From an uncultured Bacteroidales bacterium (GTDB lineage Bacteria > Bacteroidota > Bacteroidia > Bacteroidales > ML635J-15), in assembly GCA_937982115.1 (NCBI GenBank), contig CALJNE010000015.1, positions 1-37,217 on the forward strand: a stretch of DNA of 37,217 nt, read 5' to 3'. Below, in pieces: positions 25,045 to 34,273 of this stretch; the first letter of the stretch is position 1; every line of letters begins with the position of its first letter. The position numbers were made by a program, and so were the translations under genes. Below the pieces are notes generated by a model that did no database searches, had not been told where the DNA came from, and was given only the letters and a program-made list of their open reading frames with translations.

Positions 25045-28000
25045 TTAGTTTTTAACAACTTTAAAAAAATTAGAACATTTATCACTTCTTAATTCCAATA
25101 GGTATAATCCTTCTTTGAAAGATGACATTTCTTTCACAACAAATTTATTCCCTGAATTTTGAGTTACGAGGTCTTTGATTTTTAATAAAGTTTTACCTGT
25201 AATATCATAAACAAATAGGGAGTATTTATCATTAATATTTTCGGTAACATAGATAGTGAAAACGTCGTTGAAAGGATTGGGATAGATTTGAGAATTTGAT
25301 AAGAAATCATTATTTGTTGAAATGTTTTGATCTACGATTAATTCTACCGGAATAATTAAAATTGTTGATGGGTCACTTATTTTTAAATCGGCATAATATA
25401 TTCCGGGTTCAAGTCCGTGAGTGTCGTAAATTAAATCAATGCTTTGGGAGTTGAGGTAAGGAATGGATCCTGTTGATGGAACAGCTCTAAGCCAAAACGC
25501 CGAAGGGTTAGGCAGAATTATGCTGGAGCTTACGGTATGCGGTTCAGAACCATAAATATCTCCATAAATAGTATAATTGATAATTGAGAAATCGTCTGTA
25601 AAATCAGGGTCGAAACTTAAATTTACTGTTGCAACACCTGTCTCGTTTTCACGTATTTCGCCCCATTGTCCGGGTGCATTCCATTCAAGAGTTGTTCCGC
25701 AACCGGTTGAATTGTTGGAAAATAAAGTTCCTGACGGACCAACCATATTTGTGGATGAATTTATACAGATTTCTTCAGAGAAATTTATAACAACTCTTTT
25801 TATCCATTCTAAATCAGGTGAGACACAATTTGCAAAAAACTGAACATCAAGAGTTTGTCCGGGTAAAAATGATTCAATGTTTGTTGTAAGGGTAGAGCCG
25901 GCGATGTTCTTTTTGCCTCCTTGCTGAGGAATCACCTCTATTGTGAAGTTAACTTCTCCTCCGCCAATGTTTTGTATAATTAGTTCATCGGTATCTGTAT
26001 CATCCGGAAGCATGGTTTTTGAAATGTTTTGTGTTTCACACCATAACATAGGAGGTAAATTATTATAGGCAGGGAAAATAATTTTGTCAATCCATGCAGC
26101 ATCTGCTCCGGAACTAATAGAACCATCTTTTCGGTACCGCCATGTGAAAGTATGCTGTCCTGCTGTTACCGGTATTGTGTGAATTGCCCAATTTAAATTA
26201 CCAGACCAATTAGCAACAACAACGTCATCAATCAGAAATTCAAGAAAATCATAATAAGCTTCAGAATCAACTTTTCTGGCAAAAGAAATTTCGCCATCTG
26301 CAACTACATTTAATTCAATCTGCAAAACGCTCATTTGATTATGTGTAATTGCTCCCGATTTTAAACAATAAGCTCCTTCGTAAGGGTTCTGTGAAGATAT
26401 TACCCAGGGAAGATTACCTCCATTAATCCATTGAAAAGCTGATAAGTCTCCGGTTTCAAAATTTTCTTCAAGAATACCAATTACTAATATAACCGGAATA
26501 TCTTGTGTGTAACCATAATCTGCATTTACATGTAAAATAAGATTAAACACATCATTCAAATTGCAACTTGAGCTTGCTGTAATGTTAAAAGTTAACATGG
26601 TATTTGTCCCTGCATTTAAAATATTGATGCTTTGAGGAGCAGTATTTATCGTAATTTTTGGATCATTTGAAACCAATGCGGCAGTTATGTTTGTGGCAGA
26701 AATTAATCCTTGATTTTTTATGTTAAAAATTATGTCAGCTGTTTCATTTGGATATAAACAATTGTCGTTACCATCATTAATAAACATGCTGATGATTTGT
26801 AATTCTGGCATATTGATGGTTAGAGAATTGTTTAATTGGGTTTGGAAATTATTATCGGCAGTTATATTAAGAGTAAATGGTTCAACAGTTGTACTCGGAA
26901 TATTATTAGAAATTGAGATGTTAAAAGTTGCATTTTGAGATGAGTTTTGAGCAATGGCGGTTATGTTAAAGTTGTTTGAAGTAAAACTCAAATAAGGACT
27001 ATTAGATGATGCTGAAACTAAAACATTATTAACCGGACAGCCTCCCGAGTTTAAAATCGGAACGGTAAGTTGAATATTTTCTCCTGCAGTCGCAATATTA
27101 TCGTTTCCATCAATAATAGATACCTGTCCTAAAAATAAGTTTGGAGCATAAGCTGTATAAGTAAAATTATAGTTCCATGTACCTTGATATGAAGTTACAG
27201 TAAAATTCAATTGAAAATTGTGATTATTCGGAATGTTTGCAGCAACATGAAATGAAAAGGCATTATTTAGATTAACATTTCCATCAGTAGGTATATTAGG
27301 AGCTGTATTTGATCCGTCAATTATGCTAATATAAGGGTCATTACTGGTCATCGTTATATTAATACCGGTACAGGTATTCGACATTGGATTAGTAATAGCC
27401 ATATTAACATTAACAGTTTCATTATACTCAATAATAGAATTATTAGGTGTAGTAATAGTTGGGGATAAGATTAAACCGTCAGTAATAAAATATAAAGTCT
27501 TACGATTATGAATTCCATTATTGTCAGTTACTTTTATAGGAATAGGTAAATTAGTATATTGAGTTGTTGGTGTTCCGGAAAGAATACCTGAGGATGTGAG
27601 GTTAAATTCTTCAGGAATTGTTTTTGGTGTAAGAGTATATGTAAAACCATCAGGGACGTTAGATAAATCATTAAAATGAAAATATTGAAAAATTTTTTCG
27701 TCTCCGGCAGAAACTCCGCAAACATAACGGTCTTGAGGAGTGAGGTTAGCATTTTTGTACTGAAATTTTATCCTACCGTCGTTAAATAAAGTCATTGCGA
27801 AATTTATTTTATTGTTTTCCCAGATAATTGTTTTATAATTTGAGCCGGATAAAGTTTTTACAGTTGAGGTTTGTGAATAAATGTAGAAAGGAGCAATACA
27901 TAAGTTATGAATAAAAATAATTGGTTCATTGTTATAATTGTAAGGTAGGTCTTCACTAAAATTTGATTGAAATACTACGAGACCATTGTTTTTTACATAA

Positions 28001-29667
28001 ACGGTATTGTAATTTTTTCCATAATATTTGAAATTAAACCCTAAAGAAACCGGAGTGAACCCGGTAGCAGAAATTGTTGTACCTCCGGATGGAAAAGTTT
28101 CTATGCTCTCACTAACATCAAAATCGTTGTCAAAACTCCATTCATAGGGAGGATTTCCACCGTCGGCATTAAGTTGAGTTGAAAAATAACTGCCGATAGG
28201 AGACATCAAATAATCGTCTCCAATTATCTGAGGTTTAGAGTGTGATGGAGTTAAAATTACACTCATCATTGCTATACCGTTGTTTGGAATATTTTGCGGG
28301 GGATTTGTAGAAACTGTTTCAACAGGGATTCCTGAGCTGTAGTTTATCACAGAAAAACTATTGATAGTACCGCTTCCCCAATAATCATCATCTCTTTCTG
28401 TAACGATTATGAAAAATTTAGCTTGTTGATTTTCATTTATAAAATTCAGAAAAGGAGTTAAGTCCAATCCGAATTCAATAGTTTTGTCGGATTCAGATGT
28501 CCCGCCTGTCATATAACGGTCTCCTCCTTGATAATCAAAAATCGGAAAATCCAAAATGTATTCAGGATATGTTGTTGAAGTATTTAATGACATACCGGCC
28601 ACAACTTTTATTCTTTTACGATTTGTGTAAGTTATGGATGCTTTTGCTGTTAGTTGAGGTTGGTAATTAGGATTAACTTCCATAACATTAACGAGATATT
28701 TCCAGAAAGCACCAACACTACCATTTCCGGCAATGGCTTTGTACATGATATAGCAATATCCGTTGTTAGCCCACGAAGGACCTCCGCTATAAGTATTACA
28801 CATTTTAATACCTCCGATTTCCCAGTCTCTCATATCAACAATTCCATCACCATTTATGTCAATGTGATTAGTGTATTGACCGTCGCCGTTGTAATCGTAT
28901 CTTATTGAGTCATTAAATCCCATTATTGTCATAGCATGCGATGTGCTGGCAGTTAGTTCGGTAAGAACAAATTTTCCGCCTTCTTCCGTTCCTACTGGAA
29001 GGGTTGCATTAGGGTAGGGAACTGTTGAATAAAAAACTGCAGCACCCCCTTTTTCATCACCTCTTGCATGGTCGTATAGCCATTGCTTTAGTAATTGTAG
29101 CCCTTCAGGAGTTGATACATTAATTTTATATGCATTTTTAATACGATTATGCATTGCTGAATAGTAAAGATTGTAACCTGTTATCCATCTAAGGTTTCCT
29201 CCGTAGTCAATAGTCCCTCCATATTCAGCCTGATTTGGAGTTCCAACAGTTCTTAAAACTTCGAAAGTATGATAATAACTTACACCTGAACTTCCCCAGT
29301 CTCCTGCAGCCCAATTGTACACAAAACCTGTAGGATAAAGATTATTATTATTGTTTGCAGGTAAATTTCTTGCAGCATTCATTTCATAAGTAAAACACAT
29401 ACCAGTACTGCTTGCTTGCCCGCAACTCATTCCAGATTGTTGAAAAACAGGTCTCCAATTAGGCGAAGTTGAATTATCTACCTTGTATGGTAAAGGACTT
29501 TTATAACCGGATTTTAATTCTAAATCCGGCAAACTCAATAATAATTGCTGGTCTTTAATTGAAAGTTCTTCGGGAGAAGAAAACTTTTCTGTGTTTTGTG
29601 CAAAAATTGAAAGACAATTCAGCATTAAAAATGATGCAAAGACTAAAAATTTTGCTGATAGTTTCAT
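25045..29667 (-). CDS. Large secreted papain-like (C1A) cysteine peptidase with repeat domains and T9SS sorting domain
   Basis: 1540 residues. Signal peptide to about residue 24 (FAQ). The peptidase domain (about 65-330) has QQSGMSCGQASSTGM with Cys82 as nucleophile and Gln77 as oxyanion residue, His244 in TSHAMTIMGFND, and Asn291 in NTYSGGPSWANNGYCYIMY. Between His and Asn is an Asp/Gly-rich insert, DYNGDG then DINGDGIVDMRDWE, that looks like two calcium loops. After that come a beta-rich domain to about 700, three CARDB/Ig-like repeats with 'IIDGNDN' or 'FINDGNDN' starts, a jelly-roll domain ending 'AAWIDKIIF', further beta domains, and a C-terminal T9SS sorting domain with NSQIYPNPFNDVFTIYV. 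It is expected at the cell surface or outside the cell. It probably has its own promoter and no operon partner. Confidence 0.9.
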   Translation of the reverse strand: MKLSAKFLVFASFLMLNCLSIFAQNTEKFSSPEELSIKDQQLLLSLPDLELKSGYKSPLPYKVDNSTSPNWRPVFQQSGMSCGQASSTGMCFTYEMNAARNLPANNNNNLYPTGFVYNWAAGDWGSSGVSYYHTFEVLRTVGTPNQAEYGGTIDYGGNLRWITGYNLYYSAMHNRIKNAYKINVSTPEGLQLLKQWLYDHARGDEKGGAAVFYSTVPYPNATLPVGTEEGGKFVLTELTASTSHAMTIMGFNDSIRYDYNGDGQYTNHIDINGDGIVDMRDWEIGGIKMCNTYSGGPSWANNGYCYIMYKAIAGNGSVGAFWKYLVNVMEVNPNYQPQLTAKASITYTNRKRIKVVAGMSLNTSTTYPEYILDFPIFDYQGGDRYMTGGTSESDKTIEFGLDLTPFLNFINENQQAKFFIIVTERDDDYWGSGTINSFSVINYSSGIPVETVSTNPPQNIPNNGIAMMSVILTPSHSKPQIIGDDYLMSPIGSYFSTQLNADGGNPPYEWSFDNDFDVSESIETFPSGGTTISATGFTPVSLGFNFKYYGKNYNTVYVKNNGLVVFQSNFSEDLPYNYNNEPIIFIHNLCIAPFYIYSQTSTVKTLSGSNYKTIIWENNKINFAMTLFNDGRIKFQYKNANLTPQDRYVCGVSAGDEKIFQYFHFNDLSNVPDGFTYTLTPKTIPEEFNLTSSGILSGTPTTQYTNLPIPIKVTDNNGIHNRKTLYFITDGLILSPTITTPNNSIIEYNETVNVNMAITNPMSNTCTGINITMTSNDPYISIIDGSNTAPNIPTDGNVNLNNAFSFHVAANIPNNHNFQLNFTVTSYQGTWNYNFTYTAYAPNLFLGQVSIIDGNDNIATAGENIQLTVPILNSGGCPVNNVLVSASSNSPYLSFTSNNFNITAIAQNSSQNATFNISISNNIPSTTVEPFTLNITADNNFQTQLNNSLTINMPELQIISMFINDGNDNCLYPNETADIIFNIKNQGLISATNITAALVSNDPKITINTAPQSINILNAGTNTMLTFNITASSSCNLNDVFNLILHVNADYGYTQDIPVILVIGILEENFETGDLSAFQWINGGNLPWVISSQNPYEGAYCLKSGAITHNQMSVLQIELNVVADGEISFARKVDSEAYYDFLEFLIDDVVVANWSGNLNWAIHTIPVTAGQHTFTWRYRKDGSISSGADAAWIDKIIFPAYNNLPPMLWCETQNISKTMLPDDTDTDELIIQNIGGGEVNFTIEVIPQQGGKKNIAGSTLTTNIESFLPGQTLDVQFFANCVSPDLEWIKRVVINFSEEICINSSTNMVGPSGTLFSNNSTGCGTTLEWNAPGQWGEIRENETGVATVNLSFDPDFTDDFSIINYTIYGDIYGSEPHTVSSSIILPNPSAFWLRAVPSTGSIPYLNSQSIDLIYDTHGLEPGIYYADLKISDPSTILIIPVELIVDQNISTNNDFLSNSQIYPNPFNDVFTIYVTENINDKYSLFVYDITGKTLLKIKDLVTQNSGNKFVVKEMSSFKEGLYLLELRSDKCSNFFKVVKN

Positions 29668-29684
29668 ATAAATGGAATTTTTTG

Positions 29685-29718
29685 TAAATATAATTAAAAA
29701 ATATTATAAGTTTGCAAA
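29685..29718 (-). promoter_or_regulatory. Putative promoter of the 1540-residue peptidase gene
   Basis: Minus strand: TTTG at 29718-29715, 22 nt, then TATATTTA at 29692-29685 (one mismatch to TAnnTTTG), 18 nt ahead of the ATG. Confidence 0.4.
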
Positions 29719-29741
29719 AATTTTAATTATACAAATTTTTG
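29711..29741 (+). promoter_or_regulatory. Putative promoter of the IS1595-derived gene
   Basis: TTTG at 29711-29714, exactly 19 nt, then AATTTTTG at 29734-29741 (one mismatch to TAnnTTTG). The predicted start is near 29748, about 29 nt ahead of the ATG at 29777. It overlaps the divergent promoter of the large peptidase gene. Confidence 0.5.
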
Positions 29742-29776
29742 TGGGTGCTTTTTAATTTTTTATTTAATTGCTAAAA

Positions 29777-30772
29777 ATGAAACACTTCAATAAAAATATT
29801 ATAGATTTATATCGAAAGGTTTTACAAGTTAAAACTTGTCCCTGGTGTGGGAGTGAGCATTTTATCAAGCATGCAAAGTATCATTATACTTACCGTTATA
29901 AATGTAAAAGCTGTAACAGAACTTTCTTGCCCAGTACAGGAACCTGTATTCATTACATTCATAAGAAAGTTCAGTTTTATGATTATGCTAATGTTCTGAA
30001 AAATGAGGGATTATTATCTTTATCTACAATGTGTAAAAAATTTGATATTGCTCCATTGACTTCTTTTGACTGGCGCCATAAACTTATAATGTCAATTCCG
30101 AGAAATGATAAGTTTTTGGGGAATGAAGTTATTGGTTATAATTTACAATTTAACTTTAGCCGAAAGGGACGTAAAGGAATTCTGAATCCATTATCAAGTA
30201 TTAAAGCAAAAGGATTACTTACTGATGAAAAATACAAAAGTCAGGTATTTTCTTTAAGTAATTCAAAGGAATTAGTATCTAAATTAGTTACAGTAGGGGA
30301 AGTGAAACTACAAGACATTGAAAGGACTATTGCTAAAAATATTTGTCTAACAAAAAATTTGTCGTTTAATCAAGAAATTCATGGACTGACAGAATTTGCA
30401 AAGAAAAAGAGATTTAATTTAATTGATACGACAAAAAAATCTTTAGATAATAAAAAAAACATATTCAAAAATAATTTCAGTAGTTTGAATTTGGAATTTA
30501 AAGTATTGATAAATAAAATTAAGAAAGGAGTTGCCACAAAGTATTTGCCCTTATACTGTAATTATTTTGTGACGTTCTATTCAAAGAAATTCTCTCCTTT
30601 TGCAAAAAAGATTATAAATCAAAAATTTACATGGGCTTTTTACACTTTGACAGAACAATTTTATAAAGAATTCATTCTGAACTACACAGAAATGAATTAT
30701 GCAAAGCCAACAAAACGAAAGTGGAAAACTTCGAACAAATATTATTTTAAAAAAGAAATGTTTCCTTATTAA
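29777..30772 (+). CDS. IS1595-type transposase-derived protein, apparently catalytically dead
   Basis: 331 residues from ATG 29777 (the frame opens at TTG 29768). The N-terminal zinc ribbon of IS1595/IS1-type transposases is intact: CPWC (C21, C24) and CKSC (C43, C46). A helix-turn-helix follows, ending in TSFDWRHKLIMSI, close to the 'TAFRWRHKIL' element of IS1595 proteins. The C-terminal landmark GVATKYLPLYCNYF (251-264) is also retained. However, where active members carry D-E-T, this reads Y-N-L-Q-F (about 121-125), and the second Asp (about 193-200) and the Asn/Glu region (about 235-240) are not recognisable. No stop or frameshift breaks it and no terminal inverted repeats were found. It may be a domesticated DNA-binding protein; a recently dead element is the alternative. 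Confidence 0.75.
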   Translation: MKHFNKNIIDLYRKVLQVKTCPWCGSEHFIKHAKYHYTYRYKCKSCNRTFLPSTGTCIHYIHKKVQFYDYANVLKNEGLLSLSTMCKKFDIAPLTSFDWRHKLIMSIPRNDKFLGNEVIGYNLQFNFSRKGRKGILNPLSSIKAKGLLTDEKYKSQVFSLSNSKELVSKLVTVGEVKLQDIERTIAKNICLTKNLSFNQEIHGLTEFAKKKRFNLIDTTKKSLDNKKNIFKNNFSSLNLEFKVLINKIKKGVATKYLPLYCNYFVTFYSKKFSPFAKKIINQKFTWAFYTLTEQFYKEFILNYTEMNYAKPTKRKWKTSNKYYFKKEMFPY

Positions 30773-30810
30773 AAAATAAAAGCATAAGGATTTTGGGTTA
30801 GAAACAAGCA

Positions 30811-31317
30811 TTAATTATTTTCAACTTCTAATAAATGAAAGAATTTTTTGTCATCAATTGTTTTTATTGCAGCTTTAAGTTTTACAAATTTTCCAATGCA
30901 TGGTTGTTTTTCAGGAGTATTGTAAATTTCTTTAGTTTGTTCATCAACAAACATATCTGGAATGTCAGTATTGCATTTTAAAAACTCTAATAAATTGTCT
31001 CCGCCATCGTCAGCATAAACTTCAAATTCAACTACCGAATATTTTTTTGAACTTAATGAAATTGTCTCAGCATCTAGAGTACTTAAACTTTTATTCTCCT
31101 CAAAAATTCCAAAAACGAATACGTATGATTGTTTTCTTTTACCGGTTGGAATTACTTGTAATAATTTGCCTTCCGATGTGAAAATTTGTTCTTCAGAAAA
31201 ATCATTAGTTAAAAGTTCTGCAAATTTTGGTTTCCAGATTTTATTGTAACTTTCATCTTGCGAGAATATAACACTAACGGACAAGCACAAGAAAAATATT
31301 AACATAATTGATTTCAT
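30811..31317 (-). CDS. Small secreted protein of unknown function
   Basis: 168 residues with an N-terminal signal peptide (MLIFFLCLSVSVIFSQ). I do not recognise a family. The mature part has mixed alpha/beta character, two cysteines (in LKCNTDIPD and KQPCIGKF) that could form a disulfide, and ends in a short strand (FFHLLEVENN). It follows the S41 peptidase gene by 37 nt in the same direction and so is likely the third gene of that operon. The stop lies 38 nt from the end of the convergent IS1595-derived gene. Confidence 0.75.
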   Translation of the reverse strand: MKSIMLIFFLCLSVSVIFSQDESYNKIWKPKFAELLTNDFSEEQIFTSEGKLLQVIPTGKRKQSYVFVFGIFEENKSLSTLDAETISLSSKKYSVVEFEVYADDGGDNLLEFLKCNTDIPDMFVDEQTKEIYNTPEKQPCIGKFVKLKAAIKTIDDKKFFHLLEVENN

Positions 31318-31354
31318 AGAATTTAATTTTAAGACATTTCAACCATTTCAAAAA

Positions 31355-32377
31355 CTATTCCAGTATTTTTGCTGCTGCAAATTCAATAACATTATCAATT
31401 CCATTTTGCCTGTCGGTTTCCGAAAGTATTACAGTGTAATCAGGAGGAACTCCGTTTTCATAGTTTTCCCCATTAACGGCAATAGTTCTGGTAATAGAAA
31501 ATCTGTATGTCCACCCGTTTGGTAATTGCCCTCCGTTTGGTAAGCCTAAACCACCTCCGGTAGTATCTCCAACCAATTTAATGTTTTCGGTAGCATAGGT
31601 GCTGACAGAAAAGAATGATGACGCTGAATATGAACCTCTATCAGTTAAAACAAAAACTTTCTTTAGATATTTAGAGCCATTTCGGGGTTTTATCTTAACT
31701 TCTTCTAAAACTGAAAAATCATCTTTGCCCGGTCCTGTTTTTATTTGTGTTTCATATATTTTTGTGTTGTCTTCAATAAAGGCCGATAATAATTTAAAAA
31801 CATTGCTTACATATCCTCCGCCGTTTTGTCGAATGTCAATGATTAAACCTTTAGTATCTTTATAACGATTTATCAAGTAATCAAGTTCATAATCACTAAT
31901 AAGTGAATTACTGAAAGAAGAATAGAGAATATATCCGATTTGTCCGTCTTTAATGAAATTATGTTTAAAGTAGCCTGTAATCATATAATTGTCTTTGAGA
32001 TAATTAATTCTTATCACATCGAAATCAGCATTTGAACGTCCAACATAAAATCTATCATATCTTGAGATATTAAAAGGAGATTTTAAATTCACATGTCCGT
32101 CTCGCAATTCGTTGAGCATTGCTGCTAAAACATTGAATAAACTGTCATCGCTGATATCATCATTAACCAGAGGTCTGTAAACATTATAAACGCTGTCCCA
32201 ATTTATTCTTTTATAATCCAAAAATGCATATTTTTGATTAATTTCATTCCATAAATATTCAAAATTATTAACAGGATTATTTTCTATTTCTTTCTCAAAA
32301 AATAATTTTTCGCAGGAATTAAAAACTAATGCAAAGGCGATTAAAAATAAAAATATTATGTATTTATTTTTTTTCAT
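31355..32377 (-). CDS. S41-family serine peptidase, lipoprotein
   Basis: 340 residues. Lipoprotein signal FLFLIAFALVFNSC with lipidated Cys22. A helical N-terminal domain (about 36-97, ending LNELRDGHVNL) is followed almost directly by the peptidase core (IGYILYSSFSN; TKGLIIDIRQNGGG; KKVFVLTDRGSYSASSFF). The nucleophile is probably Ser251 in GSYSASS. There is no room for a full PDZ domain between the two, in contrast to CtpA-type proteases; this resembles tricorn/IRBP-like S41 lipoproteins common in Bacteroidota. It starts 2 nt after the barrel gene stop, so the two are coupled. Periplasmic or outer-membrane location is inferred. Confidence 0.9.
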   Translation of the reverse strand: MKKNKYIIFLFLIAFALVFNSCEKLFFEKEIENNPVNNFEYLWNEINQKYAFLDYKRINWDSVYNVYRPLVNDDISDDSLFNVLAAMLNELRDGHVNLKSPFNISRYDRFYVGRSNADFDVIRINYLKDNYMITGYFKHNFIKDGQIGYILYSSFSNSLISDYELDYLINRYKDTKGLIIDIRQNGGGYVSNVFKLLSAFIEDNTKIYETQIKTGPGKDDFSVLEEVKIKPRNGSKYLKKVFVLTDRGSYSASSFFSVSTYATENIKLVGDTTGGGLGLPNGGQLPNGWTYRFSITRTIAVNGENYENGVPPDYTVILSETDRQNGIDNVIEFAAAKILE

Positions 32378-32379
32378 GA

Positions 32380-33225
32380 CTATTTACTTTTAAAAATTAA
32401 CGAAAAATACAACGAGTGATATGAGACATTCAATGTCGAGGGTTTTTGCTTTGAATAAACTCCTACCTGCCACCTGTAACCATAGCGAAACATATTGCCG
32501 TTTGATAAAACTTCGTTTAATGAAAAATCTGTTTGTAATCCGGTAAATAACCCTATATTCATCTTATATCCGTTAAAAATCGCCGAATTATTTAATGTGG
32601 CATTTCCAGGATTTGTAAATTCAGGACGATAAATGCCGCTAATAACAGGAATGGAAAGGTCAAAATCCATCCTGTATTTACGATCTTTAGTTTTATATTT
32701 TATTAACCAAAGAAGTTTCTTTTCCTTTGATGCTTTTATAAACAGCAACTTGTATTTAAAATCGAAATTTAGATTTGAAATGTTGCTGAAAGTAAAAGCT
32801 GCATTACCAAAAGCCTCGTTTACCCAAATTATTGAATGATTTTGCAAACTGCTTCCTATATAGTATCTATAACTAACCGAAGATAATTCTTCTAATAAAC
32901 GAGAATAATTGAAATTAAATATAAACTGTTGAGTACTTGAAATAAAAAAATCATCGTTTGTGGAAAGATTATACATACCGCCATAGTAGTCAATTCCGTA
33001 ATTGTAAATACCTTTTGGTCTCTGTATGGTTCTTGATAAATTTATCCTTGCAGCAGTTAAATTATAAAATAATGGTGTTGTAAGTCGGTCATGGATTTTA
33101 CCTGTGCTAAATCCTGCAGAAGTCTCAATGTATGAAGACTTTTCAGGAAAAGTAAAAATGTCCTCTTGAGAACTTAATGATAGTCCAACAACGCAAAATA
33201 GTATTATCGAACAGAGCTTTTTCAT
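32380..33225 (-). CDS. Probable outer-membrane beta-barrel protein of unknown function
   Basis: 281 residues with a signal peptide (CSIILFCVVGLSLSSQ). The mature protein is made of alternating hydrophobic and polar residues with many aromatic residues at strand ends (IYNYGIDYYGGMYNL; YRYYIGSSLQN; FRYGYRWQVGVYS), and the final strand ends in Phe (LYFSLIF-KSK), as in outer-membrane barrels. About ten to twelve strands seem possible. No named family was recognised. First gene of a three-gene unit with the S41 lipoprotein and the small secreted protein. Confidence 0.75.
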   Translation of the reverse strand: MKKLCSIILFCVVGLSLSSQEDIFTFPEKSSYIETSAGFSTGKIHDRLTTPLFYNLTAARINLSRTIQRPKGIYNYGIDYYGGMYNLSTNDDFFISSTQQFIFNFNYSRLLEELSSVSYRYYIGSSLQNHSIIWVNEAFGNAAFTFSNISNLNFDFKYKLLFIKASKEKKLLWLIKYKTKDRKYRMDFDLSIPVISGIYRPEFTNPGNATLNNSAIFNGYKMNIGLFTGLQTDFSLNEVLSNGNMFRYGYRWQVGVYSKQKPSTLNVSYHSLYFSLIFKSK

Positions 33226-33267
33226 GTATTTTTTTTGTCAATTTTAATAATTTTTTGGGATAAAAAC

Positions 33268-33275
33268 TATTTTTG
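33268..33275 (+). promoter_or_regulatory. Putative -7 box of the PfkB-family kinase gene
   Basis: TATTTTTG is a perfect TAnnTTTG match, 25 nt ahead of the kinase ATG. TTTG sequences upstream are at 10 and 30 nt, not at the usual spacing. Confidence 0.4.
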
Positions 33276-33299
33276 TTAAAAATTTGTAAGAAAGTAAAG

Positions 33300-34244
33300 A
33301 TGAGAAAAATCTATTGCGTCGGAGAAACTGTTTACGATATTATCTTTAAAGATGAAAAACCTGTTGAGGCCAGACCTGGAGGTCCTGTTCTTAATACTGC
33401 TGTCTCGCTTGGAAGGTTGGGAGAAAAAGTTTATGTAGTTGGTGACCAGGCTGATGATGTTATAGGAAATTTAATCGCAGATTTTCTTGTGGAAAACAAT
33501 GTTTCTACAAAATATTTAACTTTGTATAGTGGAGCAAAATCAAGACTTTTATTGGCCTTTCTGAATGAGTTGAGTGAACCGGATTATAGTTTTTATAAAA
33601 TTAAAGTTAATGGCGAAATTAAAATTATTTTTCCCGAACCTAAAAAAGAAGATATTATCGTTTTCGGGTCCTTTACTTCTATAAAAAAGGAGGTTAGAGA
33701 TGATTTAGTGAAATTTCTAAAGACAGCAAAAGAAAATAATTCGCTTGTTATTTATGACCCTAATTTCAGACCAGTTCATAAAAAAGTTTTGAACGAGGTA
33801 AAAGATTATATCGTCGAAAATATTGCATTTGCTGACATAGTAAAAGGTTCAAACGAGGATTTTAATAATATTTTTGAGTCAAACTCTGCATTATCAACAT
33901 GGAAGTTATTAAAGGAATTTGATTGTAAAAACTTGATTTATACAGCAAATAAGTATGGAGTAAATCTTTTTACGGAAGATTTTCATAAGGTTTTTGATGT
34001 GCCTCGTATTGAACCGATTTCAACAGTGGGAGCAGGAGATAATTTTACGGCAGGTTTAGTGTATGCATTAATCAGGGAAAATATTTTTGCTGAAGATTTA
34101 ATCCACCTCGACCCTGATATTTGGAGACGAATAATCCGGGTAGCAATAGATTTTGCCATCAGCGTTTGTCTAAGTTATGATAACTATATTGACCAGAATT
34201 TTGTGATAGATTATCTCCGAAATAATAGATATAAAGGATGTTAA
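33300..34244 (+). CDS. PfkB-family carbohydrate kinase (fructokinase/ribokinase-like)
   Basis: 314 residues from ATG 33300; the frame extends to a TTG at 33273, but that triplet forms part of the -7 box TATTTTTG, so it is unlikely to be translated. N-terminal PfkB signature: RPGGPVLNTAVSLGRLG, in which the sugar-binding GG is present. C-terminal signature: STVGAGDNFTAGLVYAL with the catalytic Asp. The lid segment and 'VIYDPNFRP' strand are as expected for fructokinase-like members. The sugar substrate is not determined. Monocistronic; it converges with the MEMO-AMMECR1-radical SAM gene. Confidence 0.92.
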   Translation: MRKIYCVGETVYDIIFKDEKPVEARPGGPVLNTAVSLGRLGEKVYVVGDQADDVIGNLIADFLVENNVSTKYLTLYSGAKSRLLLAFLNELSEPDYSFYKIKVNGEIKIIFPEPKKEDIIVFGSFTSIKKEVRDDLVKFLKTAKENNSLVIYDPNFRPVHKKVLNEVKDYIVENIAFADIVKGSNEDFNNIFESNSALSTWKLLKEFDCKNLIYTANKYGVNLFTEDFHKVFDVPRIEPISTVGAGDNFTAGLVYALIRENIFAEDLIHLDPDIWRRIIRVAIDFAISVCLSYDNYIDQNFVIDYLRNNRYKGC

Positions 34245-34273
34245 TTCCAGCCTTCTAATTATAGTTAAAAAGC

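Noticed and set aside
25045-29667. Reading the repeated IIDGNDN units as a CRISPR or DNA-level tandem repeat
   Set aside because: The repetition is at protein level only, in diverged beta domains; no regular DNA repeat or spacers, and no cas genes in the window.
29668-30810. A complete insertion sequence around the IS1595-type gene
   Set aside because: No terminal inverted repeats or target duplication could be found on either side by eye.
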